Of a stretch of 64,000 nucleotides of DNA, positions 1-11,300 are shown in pieces. The notes below the pieces were generated by a model. It saw nothing but the letters and a program-made list of their open reading frames with translations, had not been told where the DNA came from and searched no databases. Location: NCBI GenBank assembly GCA_015227615.1, contig JAALGZ010000089.1:1-64000 (forward strand). The letters run 5' to 3'. Made by a program: the position numbers and the translations under genes. This DNA is from Labyrinthula sp. Ha. Its lineage: Eukaryota > Sar > Bigyra > Labyrinthulida > Labyrinthulaceae. Each line of letters starts with the position of its first letter. Position 1 is the first letter of the stretch.

Positions 1-124
<124 letters not shown>

Positions 125-214
125 TACACATGATATTTCAGATTACAAATTATTCGTCATGTTATCAGGCGGGTCGTTTTCTTCACGAGCATAGTATTTT
201 TTGGGTACACATTC

Positions 215-1133
215 ATGGAGACAGAAAACACCCTAGATGTTACAATAGGTCGTCAAGATCTACAGCTTTCAGACGCAAAAGTATTGATTACCAACTTTTC
301 TAAATCTCTAGCACGAGTGGTCAGGCGATTGCATGCAACACATATACAATGTCTTAGACATGTGTTGGCCTTCCTAGGTTCTTCATGTAACTCCCTGGTT
401 GGTGAAGAATTGAACAATTAACGGGCTGACATAAATAGGGTACTATTTGAGAACTTGAAACCTCTATCCGCTTTGGTACCCTTTGTATAACAACTTTTGC
501 TGAGATTTCCAGGAACCCCACAATAAAACTTCTTAAAAATATTAAATGAAAAAGATAAGCGGGGCTGGACTTTTACTCAGAAGTGTTTAAGCTTTGTAAA
601 CAAATTCACTCAACGAGTAGAGTCCATGCACAGAAAGTTTGAAGCTCGTGGAGAATGCAAAAACTCAAAAAAAAATGGATTTTAGATCAATTTGTTACAT
701 ATTATGGTAATTTAGTAAGAAAATATGTGTTTAAATTTTACATAAATTGAAGAAATTGATTCGTAAGGATGCACTATTATCAGATGAGATTAAGCAATAT
801 CTTCAAAATGAAACGCGTGGTTCTTACCGCTACACTATTGAAATAAAAAAACTAGGTATAAAATATTCAGTTCAAGATTATAAAGATAAGAAGAGCTACA
901 TCGTGAGAATTTTAAATGGAAACAACAAGACATCGTTCCAGCTTGTTCGTGTTCGACTTGGACCAATATTCGTCTTCCATGCAGATACTTTGGCAGAATT
1001 AGTATCCAGAAACATTGGTCTTTTTATGAAAGGAGATTTCTTCTTCCAAGATGTAGACATGAAGAGCATCCTCTCTATGAAGTTGCTTTACAAAATCTTG
1101 GAAGAGTTCCTGTTTCAAAGTCCAACATTATAG
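215..1133 (+). mobile_element. Decayed Mutator-like (MULE) transposase remnant, C-terminal part
   Basis: A reading frame opens at an ATG (215) and continues past several stops to about 700. Around residues 120-150 it reads GWTFTQKC followed by FTQRVESMHRKFE. This resembles the W...TTxRVES(N/M)..(L)K block found near the C-terminus of MULE/FAR1-type transposases. A second open frame (747-1133, no ATG near its start, different phase) contains a segment ending RNIGLFMKG, where a SWIM-like block might be expected; its Cys/His ligands are not recognisable. In-frame stops and a frame change mean the element is dead. No terminal inverted repeats were found. The family call rests on a short motif and is tentative; another DNA transposon family is possible. 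Confidence 0.35.
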
Positions 1134-2628
1134 AGTTCAAGGTTCGGGTTCCTAAACTAGGAAATTGAAAGGCTCTAGAAAAAACTTCATTGAAGTACTC
1201 TAAGCTGATGATAGAGTGCAAGCTATTTTGCAGCGAAGATTATTATTTTGGTGCTGGAGAAAAACATTGGTTGCAACTCTCATGATGAAAAAATTTTGGC
1301 GTGCGAATCCAGATGGTTTGTTCGCAAGTAATTCGGACACTGAAAAACCCCTACCCAGGAGTCTGTATTGAACTTGTAATCACCAGCAATAAGAAAGAAG
1401 AGGTTTAAGGGAGATGCTGAGGGTATTCTTTTACGGTTGAATTTTGACTCATAAAATTGAACTACTTGTACATCATTGTTTTGATCTTATCCTATGCTAT
1501 TGCCTATGGCTAGATGTTTTGCAAAGTCTAACCCTAGCGCCTTCCTAAAACTTTGACCCTATTTCATAATTCCTCCCTTAGAATAAATTGAACTCCATTT
1601 TTTAGGATCGGGTTTTTTGACTACGGAGTCAGATACTCCTCGCAATGCCATTGGTCAGATCGATTTCCCAAAAACAAAATTTCACCATACTTCGTCTGAA
1701 TAATCGATGCGCAGAACAATAATTTCCCATAGACAAAATATAGAGGGGGCTGGGAACAAAGTGACGTGCACTAGAGGATACCAAATATATATTAATAGTT
1801 AAAAACATTAAAATGTGAAGTTGCCTGACCCTAGCGTAGCGCGAGAGCCTTTCATGCTCCCCGGGTCTTTAAAAATGGACCCATGGCTCGGCCCTCCATG
1901 AAGATGAGGATGGATTTAAATCTTTTTCCATAGCGCGAACACAGAAATATTAAAATATGTGTAGACGTTAATAAATAAATATCTGAACTGACATAACTAG
2001 AAGCTTAAAACAATTAATTTTAAATACTGAAACTGAGAAGATTTAGATTTTTGTTAACATGAGAATTTAAACTTAAATGGTTTAAGGATAATAGAAAATA
2101 TTCTAGTTCTATGTTAACAAATGTTCTTTCATTTCGTGTTTTTCCCTAAATAAGAGTTCAAGACTTGCATTTTTTGCTATTTGCGAGTTTTTTTTGTTTC
2201 TTTGTGATTTCTAATTCGCATATCTTTTCTTGTTTCCTTTTTGCCTCTTGTTTCCCTATTTCCCATTTTTCTCATGTTTTTTGTGATTCCAATTACCCTT
2301 TTGATTTTTTTTTGTATTTTCCTTTTGTTTTTTGTGTTTACTATTTCATGTTCCCTATATGTAATTTTTTATTTTAATTTTGTTGGTTTGATTTTTTCAA
2401 AAAAAATGGGCAATTAAGAATTTAGCCAATGAGAAATGGGAGTGGGAAACCCCAGAGTGCAAAAGCATTCTCCAATCTGACGAAACTAGCTCGATACATA
2501 GAGTAAACACATATTCGATATATTGTTTGGAAGAGTAATCTTTAGAAAATCAAACGAAGAAGTCAAATTCAGACACGAAGTCAGGAAGCAGGTGGAACCA
2601 GTATATTTAAGAAAATAAAACTTTCGTA
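1134..2628. other. Gene-poor stretch with a GC-rich hairpin cluster and a pyrimidine-rich tract
   Basis: No convincing gene is seen. At about 1818-1905 lies a GC-rich patch in AT-rich surroundings with short inverted repeats (GAGC/GCTC and GGGTC/GACCC). From about 2150 to 2395 the + strand is strongly T-rich low-complexity sequence, so the open frame across it (2165-2377) is a compositional artefact. The last 250 bp are probably the 3' flank of the RIC8 gene on the minus strand. Confidence 0.6.
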
Positions 2629-4110
2629 CTACTGCCTCTGGTTCTTCATCATCTGCTCCATTAAGCCACCTTTAATTGCCATCAAATGAACACCATTTCC
2701 ATATCCTGCTCTTACAATAAACCTGTTCTTGTCACCATCACAAATTGCCCAGACTAACTCAGCCGCTAACCGTTTGACATTTTGGTCAAAATCTGTCATA
2801 AGTTCTATAATTCTGCGGCCTAAAACATTATCCGGTGTGTTACCCTCCATATGCCTCTTATTTCTAACCTTTTTTGCTTCAGCTTCGCTCAAGCCAGAGT
2901 AGTCGGGTTCACTAAGTGTGTATGGGAAAAGTTTTTCTTCAATAACTATTTTGGCTTGTTCACTGGCTTCACAGAACTTTGTCAGTACAGCTAGAAAAGA
3001 TATCAAATCCATTTTTCTATCATAAAAATTTTCCATAGGAATAACTTCTTTCTCTAACAAGACAACTATTCTTCCAATAACCCCTTTTTGTACTAAGAAC
3101 TCAATGAAACGCTCCTTTTCTGGCAGTTTTTCAGTTTGAAGAAGAATCGTTGTTGCCTGTTTTTGCAACCCAATCATTTCTTTATCCTCATCCAAGAAGA
3201 TTCGTATCAGGAGAAAACCCAATCTATCAAGCACAGGTACTTTGTCGTCAACTAAACTTAGTTCAGACAAAATTTGTGCAATTTCTTCTTGGCTTACCGG
3301 ATGATTAGTTTCATTATATTCATAAAGTTCTTTTAGTAAGTCGTCATTAGAAAATCCAAGACCGTAAAGTAGCTTCAGTCCAGAGCTGATCAGATTCTTA
3401 TCTTCTGGAAACGCAACGCAGATACTGACTATCATTTCTTTCACAAAAGGTAAAATTACATTCTTATCAATATTCTTCAAGTTTGGGTTATTAGTTACGA
3501 CTAACATGGTAACTAAAAAGAAGTTGCTTAGGTTAGCTTCCCAAATTCTTCCCCTGTTAAAGAGTTGTAAGAACTTAGCTAGAAATTTCTTCCCAAGAGT
3601 CTGCTGCATAGTCTTATCCGTGAAGAATAGATTGTTTATACTCTTGATGGAGTATTCTTGAATCTGTGCATGAATTGATGGTGAAACAGTATTCTTGCCG
3701 AAGTGTTCTGCTAGGGTGAGAATATAGAAAGCAAACTCTTGTTCTGGTTCAGCTCGCTTTACGCAGAGGAATAAGCAGAGGGTTCTAAGAATTTTGAACA
3801 CAAGCTTAAGATCTGCATCGTCTGTCTTTTGATCCAGCTTCAGTTGTGGAACTTTATTGTAGAGATCTCTTGGAAACTTTGGGTTCTGCGTTTTCAATAA
3901 GGCAGTATCTTTACCATAAAGTAAAAGGAAAGCGTCAAAATACTCGTTCCAAGCTGCGTCTACATCAACATTTTCAAATGGGAACTCCTTAGGAATATCA
4001 GGCAACACTTTGCTGCTATTCTCTTCGGGTTCTGAGGCTTTTGGAGGTTCTGCGGGTGTCTCCTTTGTCACAGAAAAATCTTGGTCTTTTTTATCTTCTT
4101 CAGCTGTCAT
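2629..4110 (-). CDS. RIC8: RIC8/synembryn-family G-alpha chaperone and nucleotide-exchange factor
   Basis: Intact 493-aa frame starting MTAEEDKKDQ. The body is all-helical armadillo-like sequence without membrane segments. The C-terminal third carries the family signature: a basic RNKRHMEGNTPDN stretch, then IIELMTDFDQNVKRLAAELV, then RAGYGNGVHLMAIKGGL. This parallels the RPEEG..LR..L..LMTS.D..VK..AAE.LF and TGYGNAAG.LA..GLL blocks of RIC8 proteins. RIC8 folds nascent G-alpha subunits and promotes GDP release in the cytosol, so the organism should have heterotrimeric G proteins. The first 40 residues are acidic and low-complexity. The gene is 881 bp downstream of, and on the same strand as, the MINDY gene. 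Identity rests mainly on the C-terminal half. Confidence 0.8.
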   Translation of the reverse strand: MTAEEDKKDQDFSVTKETPAEPPKASEPEENSSKVLPDIPKEFPFENVDVDAAWNEYFDAFLLLYGKDTALLKTQNPKFPRDLYNKVPQLKLDQKTDDADLKLVFKILRTLCLFLCVKRAEPEQEFAFYILTLAEHFGKNTVSPSIHAQIQEYSIKSINNLFFTDKTMQQTLGKKFLAKFLQLFNRGRIWEANLSNFFLVTMLVVTNNPNLKNIDKNVILPFVKEMIVSICVAFPEDKNLISSGLKLLYGLGFSNDDLLKELYEYNETNHPVSQEEIAQILSELSLVDDKVPVLDRLGFLLIRIFLDEDKEMIGLQKQATTILLQTEKLPEKERFIEFLVQKGVIGRIVVLLEKEVIPMENFYDRKMDLISFLAVLTKFCEASEQAKIVIEEKLFPYTLSEPDYSGLSEAEAKKVRNKRHMEGNTPDNVLGRRIIELMTDFDQNVKRLAAELVWAICDGDKNRFIVRAGYGNGVHLMAIKGGLMEQMMKNQRQ

Positions 4111-4991
4111 TTCTTATTTCACGAAACATGTCGGATCTTATCGGATGATGCAAACAAATTGCAAGAATAAAACAACTACTATTTGGTATTAACAATGTTT
4201 AAGTATAATCTAAAGACTGAGTTATACTAATATCTTCTTTCTCAATACCATCATACCTAGGTTACGTTTATATGTACCTCTTTAGATTCTATTTGCAAAC
4301 TCTGTGGGTTTCCAGTTCAGGGTATAAAATCCAAACAGGCAGCTAGAGTGACTGGTTTTTCTTGCAATTCGCAAACTATAAAGAAAGTTGGCTGGTTTCA
4401 TATTGGTAAACTTTCAGTGCAAAATATTGAGTTTTGAATTATTTGAATATATGGCAATTGAAAACTACATCTATGGCAGGACTCTATAGATGGATTCCTA
4501 AATTAGAACTTCTATAATGGAATATTAGACATCTTGTCTTAAGTTCATTGAAATTAAAAGCTACTGATATGTGTAATAAGTTTTACTTTTCCCAAAGATT
4601 TTTGTTTTTCATAGGCTACTTTTGAATACAAAATGTGTAATTGTTGTTTCAGAACAATCAGCTAACACAAGTTTGTCAATCTTTTGTTTCGTAATTCACA
4701 CTTGGTTCAAATGAACTAATATGGAATCTCAATCTAAATTGACCCTGGAGCTATACGTATGAAAAAATCAAAAGACAAAACAAAAGTCTTAAATCCATTC
4801 TGTACTCGTTTGAAGTACTACTTCAGCGGTTAGATCTGGCAATATAGTCGCAGATTTAGGCGAAAGGTGCGGCTTTGCAAAATTAGGATTCAAGGACATT
4901 ATAGAAAAGTTCTTAAGAGTAAAGATATTGGGTATTCAAAAGAGTACTTACATGTAGGTACATAACTTTGACTTTGTAAGAGAGGGTTTGC
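4111..4991. other. Intergenic region between two minus-strand genes
   Basis: AT-rich sequence with no open frame of note. It should hold the RIC8 promoter (next to 4110) and the 3' end of the MINDY transcript (next to 4991). No RNA gene or repeat was recognised. Confidence 0.6.
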
Positions 4992-6434
4992 TCAAGTGAA
5001 TACGGTTTCCTTGTCTCGTCTAGTATCAAATATTTTTTGCAACAACTCTAGCCTTTCGAAATTGGACTCACGAAGTTTAGTTGAGGCATTCTCTCTAGAT
5101 GAAAAGACTTTTCCATTTTTCACTAAAAATCGAAACAGCGACATATCACTAGTAGACTGCAGTTGATCCAAGTGCACATAGTACATTGAACGGGTGAAAC
5201 CGGAACATACTTTAACCTCAGGAAAGTTGATTGAAAGTATAGTTGTGTAGTGGTTTCCAGACCACACAACCCAGATTGGGGAAATTGGATGTTTTAAAAA
5301 ACTACCAATAGAAACAAAACCATCAGCTTCGGCAACTGACAAGAATCCCAGTTCGTTTGCCTTATCAACCCCCTTAAGATAAATTCCGGGTCTCTGACTT
5401 GAACTAATATCATAATCAACATCAATACATTGTGAAAAGTTGAACAAATTCGATTTTGCTCTACCGGTTAATAAAAGATTTACCAATTCTTGGCATGAGT
5501 AATCGTCCTCTCCTATAAGTTGTTTTGGTGCGAGAGACTTCTTTTGGCCATTTGAAGGTGATTCGTAATCAAAATCGTCTGTTACTTTAGCTCTTGTAAG
5601 TAAGCATGAAAGTGAAACTAATATTACTCCTGGACCTGAGGAGGTAAAATATTGCTCTCTCAGACAACGATTGCTTTTAATAAACTCAGTCGCTCTTTCT
5701 TCTCGCTCAAACTCCGAAACCATATAAGCGTCACCATCACAGAAAGTAGACATTTTCCGAGCTTTCCAATAGTTCTCTTTAATGCTTACAACTGAAATTC
5801 TTTGTTCAGTATGCCCCTTGCATTTTGAAATAACTTTGATCAGCGATAGAATTAGCACATCATCTAATTTTTCAGCATCAAGTAGAGTCTTGTTGAGTAC
5901 AAAGAACTCTCTTGACTGTTTCCTTAGGGCCATATCTGGAAAAGAGTTGATCAGAATCTGTAGCACATAGGCCTGGAAAACCGCCAAGACACCACAAGGA
6001 CCAGGTTTATACTGTTTTATTAATGGAATTCGACAACCAGATTCATCTTTGAAAAATACTAGCCCTTGCTTTCGCCAAGACACAGGAAGTTTTCTCTGTG
6101 TGCATAATCTTTTAGTTCCAAAAAGAAAAATCAAGGACTCTAAGACTTTGCTGGAACCTACAATTTCCTTTTTTAGTTTTACAGCGTCTATTCTATTGAA
6201 AACAAAATGAGGTAGACTCACTTTAGTTGAAACATTCTCTGAGGTATTTATTGTTTTTGTTCTGTTGAATTCCCAGAAGAACAAACATGAACTTGCATCT
6301 CGTCCTGGCATGAACTTACTTACGGTTTCCAATCTAGCTTCATTTGAAGCAAAATTTTTAAGTGGATACTGATTTAGTAGAGCTTTGAACAGTTCTATTT
6401 CGCGTCTCTTCCAAATTCTATCTTCCTCTCTCAT
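4992..6434 (-). CDS. MINDY-3/4-family deubiquitinase with N-terminal SANT/Myb-like segment
   Basis: Intact 480-aa frame. The catalytic block reads KQYKPGPCGVLAVFQAYVLQ, with oxyanion-hole Gln141 and nucleophile Cys147. The C-terminal block IWVVWSGNHYTTIL supplies His395, preceded by GFLSVAEADGF and SFLKHPISPIWVV. These match the conserved core of MINDY-3/MINDY-4 (FAM188/DUF4205) cysteine proteases, which cleave Lys48-linked ubiquitin. All catalytic positions are present, so activity is expected. Residues 8-56 look like a SANT/Myb module (W..RE...LK.LL..YP ... PGRDASSC.FFWE). I do not know this fusion from animal MINDY proteins. The start codon is 47 bp from that of the divergent EF-hand gene. 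Confidence 0.85.
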   Translation of the reverse strand: MREEDRIWKRREIELFKALLNQYPLKNFASNEARLETVSKFMPGRDASSCLFFWEFNRTKTINTSENVSTKVSLPHFVFNRIDAVKLKKEIVGSSKVLESLIFLFGTKRLCTQRKLPVSWRKQGLVFFKDESGCRIPLIKQYKPGPCGVLAVFQAYVLQILINSFPDMALRKQSREFFVLNKTLLDAEKLDDVLILSLIKVISKCKGHTEQRISVVSIKENYWKARKMSTFCDGDAYMVSEFEREERATEFIKSNRCLREQYFTSSGPGVILVSLSCLLTRAKVTDDFDYESPSNGQKKSLAPKQLIGEDDYSCQELVNLLLTGRAKSNLFNFSQCIDVDYDISSSQRPGIYLKGVDKANELGFLSVAEADGFVSIGSFLKHPISPIWVVWSGNHYTTILSINFPEVKVCSGFTRSMYYVHLDQLQSTSDMSLFRFLVKNGKVFSSRENASTKLRESNFERLELLQKIFDTRRDKETVFT

Positions 6435-6481
6435 CTTTTCTTGCTTATCTCTTCATCTCTTAAACGTTTAGGCTGAGGAAA
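6435..6481. promoter_or_regulatory. 47-bp divergent promoter between MINDY and EF-hand genes
   Basis: Only 47 bp separate the two start codons. The 5' UTRs and core promoters must therefore be extremely short, overlap, or lie inside the opposite coding sequence. No TATA-like element is obvious. Confidence 0.55.
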
Positions 6482-7589
6482 ATGGGGAATTCTCTTCCTA
6501 TTCCTGATGATCAGCTCCAAGAGGCAATGAACAGACTACAATTAACCAAGCCGGAGATTTCTCGTGTGTGGAAAGTTTTTCAAAAATATGATAAAGACAG
6601 CAGTGGTAGTATTGATATAAAAGAATTTTATTTGCTCATTGATGAAGAAAAATCCGTCTTTGGTGATGCAGTTTTTGAATTAGTGGACGTGGATCATAAT
6701 GGACATTTAGAATTTGGGGAATTTGTCCTATGTATCACAAAATACTGTCTTTTAGGTAAACAGGACGTTCTCAAGTTTTGTTTTAATATTTTTGACAAGG
6801 ATAAAAGTGGGTTTATTGATCAAACAGAGCTCTCAGAGTTAACGCATCTTCTACATGGAAAGGACATGAAGGCGAATGTGAAAGTAGCCCTTGAAAAGAT
6901 TGATGAAATGATTCAAGATGATGGAAAAATTGAATTTCATGAGTTTGAACAGATTCACGCACAGTTTCCAATGCTACTTTTCCCCTCATTTAGAATTCAA
7001 GAAAACATGATGGATGCGACCTTTGGTAAGCTTTGATCAGGTCTAATTTCTAGGCCAGAGTTGGTGGAGAAACAAGAAAGAACAGTTGGCAATGTCAAAG
7101 GGTTTAGATGAAAAGATGGAGGAGAAAAGGCGTTTAGCAAAGTTACGTAGAGAAAAACATAAACGCTTGAGAAGGCTACAAAATAGAATGGGCATTTGTA
7201 AATTCTACTGTTGTTTCCTTCAGAGGTCAAAGTACGCTTCAATCTTAGCCGAAGAAGATGCAATTCGAGAAAGCAGGAGGAAGAAAAGGATGGAAGAAAA
7301 AAAAACTATTCAAAGACAGCTCACTCAACAAAAATCATTAGCAAAGGTTTACAACACAACTACGCCCTCCTCAAACACCCAGCCACGAAACAGCCCCCAA
7401 GAATCCAACTCAGCATTATTAACCCAAGCAGAAAAGTACTTGAAAAAAGCTTCGATCTTGCATATGAAGCCAGAAGATGCAACTGAGGAATGGTTAGAAG
7501 AGCAGAGGAAGGAACATCAGCAGCGCAGTCGTGAGCGTAAGGCAGAAACAGAACGTGTTGCCCGAGAGCTTAACATTCAGCTTTCATGA
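6482..7589 (+). CDS. Four-EF-hand calcium-binding protein with WW motif and basic coiled tail (spliced)
   Basis: Predicted exons 6482-7025 and 7054-7589, joined across a 28-nt GT-AG intron (GTAAGC...CTAATTTCTAG), give 359 aa. Without splicing the protein would stop at residue 184. Splicing restores frame and yields DATFGQSWWRNKKEQ, resembling an FG..WW extension I recall in protist EF-hand proteins. Canonical calcium loops lie at residues 37-48, 69-80 and 105-116; the fourth (DEMIQDDGKIEF) is degenerate. MGNSLP at the N-terminus could be N-myristoylated, although position 6 is not Ser/Thr. The tail is Lys/Arg/Glu-rich, holds a Cys pair (KFYCCFLQ) and the motif AEKYLKKASI, and is probably helical. 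It is likely a membrane-associated calcium sensor; the target is unknown. Confidence 0.8.
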
Positions 7590-7778
7590 ACCCGCAGTTG
7601 ACTCGGAAAAGAAACTGTTATATCCCTATATTTTGGGCAATTGCAAAATTTGGATTCTTTCAGACTTGAGTTGGTAATACGACTGGAGATAAAGTCATGG
7701 TGTTACATTTCCACTTTACGTGCTTGTGGGAGCGGAAAAAGAGTGACTCATAGAAAATTGCCAAAAAGAATAGTTGAA

Positions 7779-8318
7779 ATGTTTTGCTGTTGTCTTCCAG
7801 GATTTTCGTCAGAAACATCACCACGAACTCAGGATAACCAAACCTACTATGAAAAGAAGAAGAAACTGCAACAAGAAAGAATTTCTCTGTTAGAAAGGAA
7901 AGCGAATGGATCGGAGCAAAAACCCTCTGAACCATATTTTATGCAGACTTCATTGCCTTCAAGGAGAAATGTATCACAAACTAATCTCGAAGAAAAGAAA
8001 AATACTTCTTTTTTGAATGACCTTACTCCTCGCAAAGTTACATCCAAAGGTGTGAGACCAATTAGAGAGACGCAAAGGTTTACTACTAACAGGTTTAGTC
8101 AGTGGGGTCTTACCATGTTGCGTAAAAGAAAAACAAAGCCTTCCACAAAGTATATAAAAAGGATTAAAAGAACTGATGAGTTGGATATCCAAAAGAGCAT
8201 CTTCCGGCCTTCTGCTAAATATTTGAAACAAGCTTCAATGGTGATGATGGCTGAAGAACAAGCAAAGAATGTTCCAGCCAATACTATCAGAAGAGGTGAT
8301 ATAGATGATGAAATTTAA
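7779..8318 (+). CDS. Small basic protein with N-terminal Cys cluster, related to the EF-hand tail
   Basis: A 179-aa product from the ATG at 7779. The open frame extends to 7641 without an upstream ATG, so this start is chosen. It begins MFCCCLPGFSSE, a cysteine cluster suited to S-acylation, followed by Lys/Glu-rich helical sequence, and ends with RPSAKYLKQASMVMM. Two features echo the tail of the preceding EF-hand protein in the same order: the CC motif (KFYCCFLQ) and AEKYLKKASILHM. A partial tandem duplication or a shared short module is likely. It lies 189 bp downstream on the same strand. No known domain was recognised and the function is unknown. Confidence 0.6.
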   Translation: MFCCCLPGFSSETSPRTQDNQTYYEKKKKLQQERISLLERKANGSEQKPSEPYFMQTSLPSRRNVSQTNLEEKKNTSFLNDLTPRKVTSKGVRPIRETQRFTTNRFSQWGLTMLRKRKTKPSTKYIKRIKRTDELDIQKSIFRPSAKYLKQASMVMMAEEQAKNVPANTIRRGDIDDEI

Positions 8319-11300
8319 GCTTCCTGTTGCATCCATAATATAATTTCCTGAATTGAAAAAAAGTATCAAATAAAAATTTTTCCAATAGAATATGCCATAG
8401 GGATCTTCCTTTAGTCTTAACATTCTCATCTAAGTTATTAAATTCTGCAGTTGTTTTATACCCGAAGCAAGAATGTTTTTCACATGGTAAGTGTAGAATT
8501 ATATCCCGGTGTACTTGGAACCTTTCCTAGGTATATTTCTTCGGGTTTGCTCAAGAAGGAAACTAAACCTTCTGCAAATTAGTATATGCAAATAGAAATA
8601 TATCAACTTTGTGTAGAAATATAGTTGGACGTTCTATAAAAGCAGCCTTGTGATTGGTGGTTCTAGTTTGTCCTCAAGCTCTAACCAATTTTTCCTCGAA
8701 TAGTTTAATACCATCGCCCTAATTAAAGAAAAACTGATTAGAGAGGAAGTTGTTTAAAGCTCATTTTGTAACGGCAACATCATTTCAGCTATAATAAAGA
8801 ACTTGCTCGAACGTGTTTAGTATGTACTAATTTAATAAGCTATTTGAACTCTCCTACTTTGCATGATATGGACATCCTTTATCTTACAATACACCTCAAG
8901 GATAGACTGAAAACTTTTCTGGATCCAAGAGAAAATACTCTTAATTACTGTTCATTTAATCAAGGATTAATGTTCCACTTCGAAGAGTTCTGTTCAATAA
9001 TTTAGTATCCTGATAAAAAGCTACTAAACTTTCTCAAACATAACTACTAGGTTCATTTAATACCAGTTTAGGTAAGTAAAAAAAAGTTTTGTAAAAGAGA
9101 TGATCAATGGGCAAGTATAAAGAAACTGACATAACTCCAAGCATATTTTGTTATCCAAGTAAAGATTAAGAGACGTACTATTCCCGTCTAAAATAATCTT
9201 TTGAACCTAGATTTCTTTGCTGACATCACAAGCCTACCGAGCATTTCTTGCAGAAGCCCTTTAAGTTTTAATTCACTTGAAACTTTCAAGTCCACAAACC
9301 TCTACCGCATGATGTACTTATAAAATCTTAATGTGTTGCTCTTAAAATATTTTCTTCTCGGGTAGAAGCCAAACAAGAAACATTCTATATTCATATCAAA
9401 AATACCTTGTCCGTGAATCATCGGGTTTTCTTGTTTGAAACAAGTTGTCCCTTCACTTTCTTACTACCTTCTCAATACTCAGTATTGTTATCTTTAACCA
9501 TTCCTATTAACACGCCACTACTATTGTCTATAGAAGAGCTCAATCTTGACAATGGGACACGACCAGCAATGGGTTACACCTTAAATAAAGTTCTCTATCC
9601 GAACTAAGTTAACGGAAGAGACGATTCGGCTTTGGTCAAAATTGCTTATTGTTAATGCTTCTAAACAATTTGCACAAATTTTCGTAATATGGAAATAACG
9701 GAAAATTAACGGGACTTAGATAGAGTACTGGTACATACCAGTAGATATTATTATTTTGTGGGATTTTCCAAACTACGAAATTTGTACTCCTACTTGAATT
9801 CAAAAGTAAACGAATTCAGCCAATAATGTTCACAAAAAAATTTGTGAGAATGAGAGTTTATACTTAAAGATACTTGGAAATCGCTTTCTATAACAGAGGA
9901 ACCACTACTGAGTGCAAGGACTTAAGATTGACACTTTCGTGTCTTATTTATGTAAAAAAAGCACACGATACGAACATTTCGACTAAAATAATCGTTGATA
10001 TTATTAGAGTAAACTGAATCAGAACAAATTTAATTTATTTAGCCTTTTAAGTGGATTATCAGGTGTAATGGTCAAGAAAACACATCTTTTCTAATATGGA
10101 TTTAAAGAAATGTAACAGAGGTTTGTTTAATTAGCAATGAAAAAAAATCAAAATCAGTTGTTTATATTTTTAGGTTACTTGAAACCTGTATTAAATAGGA
10201 ATAGTGTTAGAGGTTACAGTGTTTCAAGGAGTAGAAGGTCAATTCTGAGTATTTTAAAGTTGAATTTGGAACCAGATTAAATTACGCCGAATACCAATAG
10301 TTTCCGTTAGTACCGAAGTTCTATGATTTTCTAGAAACCAAGCTTGAAGAAATCACAACTTATCCATACCATGAGCTAACATCTATTACCTATAGTATTT
10401 CGTTACTTGGCATCACCAATTCAGAAACATTTGGCACTTAAGAGTAACCTCTTTCAAAGTTTGTGAGATCTTCAACATAGAATGCACTGTTAGGAAGTAA
10501 ATAAAGTATCCCTTAACTCCTAATAAACTAGTTTTCAAGTATAAATCCATCAATTATTTATATTAGTGACGATTCTTTAAGTTTTAGACGAGTTTTTTTT
10601 GAGTTATTACACGGATTGAACTTGACAAAAACAACATTTTACCCCAACATCGACTTTTCTTTGAAAATTATTGAAGGCTTCATTAAAACTCATTTAAAAA
10701 CTCTACTTTTGTTTTTTGGTTGCTGGGAGTATGTGGAGCAAAATCTTATTGGATTATAGCAAAATCAAAGGTTGAATATCCGAGGATGTACAGGTCTTGA
10801 ACATTTGTCTTTTTTGAGTGAAATTTGGCTTATCTGCACTTAGCAATAATAGAACATCTTTGAAAAACCATATGTTGGGTCATCTTTGGTCGATTACAAA
10901 GGTCTAAAAAGCATCAGCATACCTATAGACTTTTTGTTCATGATGTTACGTTTGGATCTATGTTTTCTTAGAGATTGGTAAACTCAGTAAAAAGGTCTCT
11001 TGAAATTACTTCTATTGTAAGGTTTAAACTAAGCAGCCTTATCAAACACTTCGATAAAAAGAATGGTCGGTAAGGATTATCAATGAAAAACACCTAGTGA
11101 AGGACAATTTTATACTTGAGGAAGATTTGGTGACAAGAACTAATCAATACAAGTTGCGCTATTTTCGGGACTTATGGTTTATTATACTTTATATTGTATG
11201 TCGTCTAAAAGCTTATACTATACAGTGCTCAAACAGGCTTAATTTTTTTTAGTTTCATGAAAAAGCTGAATTAATGCTATAGATTATGTTTCTCTCTTAC

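Noticed and set aside
2165-2377. 70-codon frame rich in Phe, Cys and Ser
   Set aside because: It lies wholly in T-rich low-complexity sequence, and its composition is what T-runs produce by chance.
6997-7263. 88-codon minus-strand frame over the EF-hand exon junction
   Set aside because: Antisense overlap; the + strand splice model explains the sequence better.
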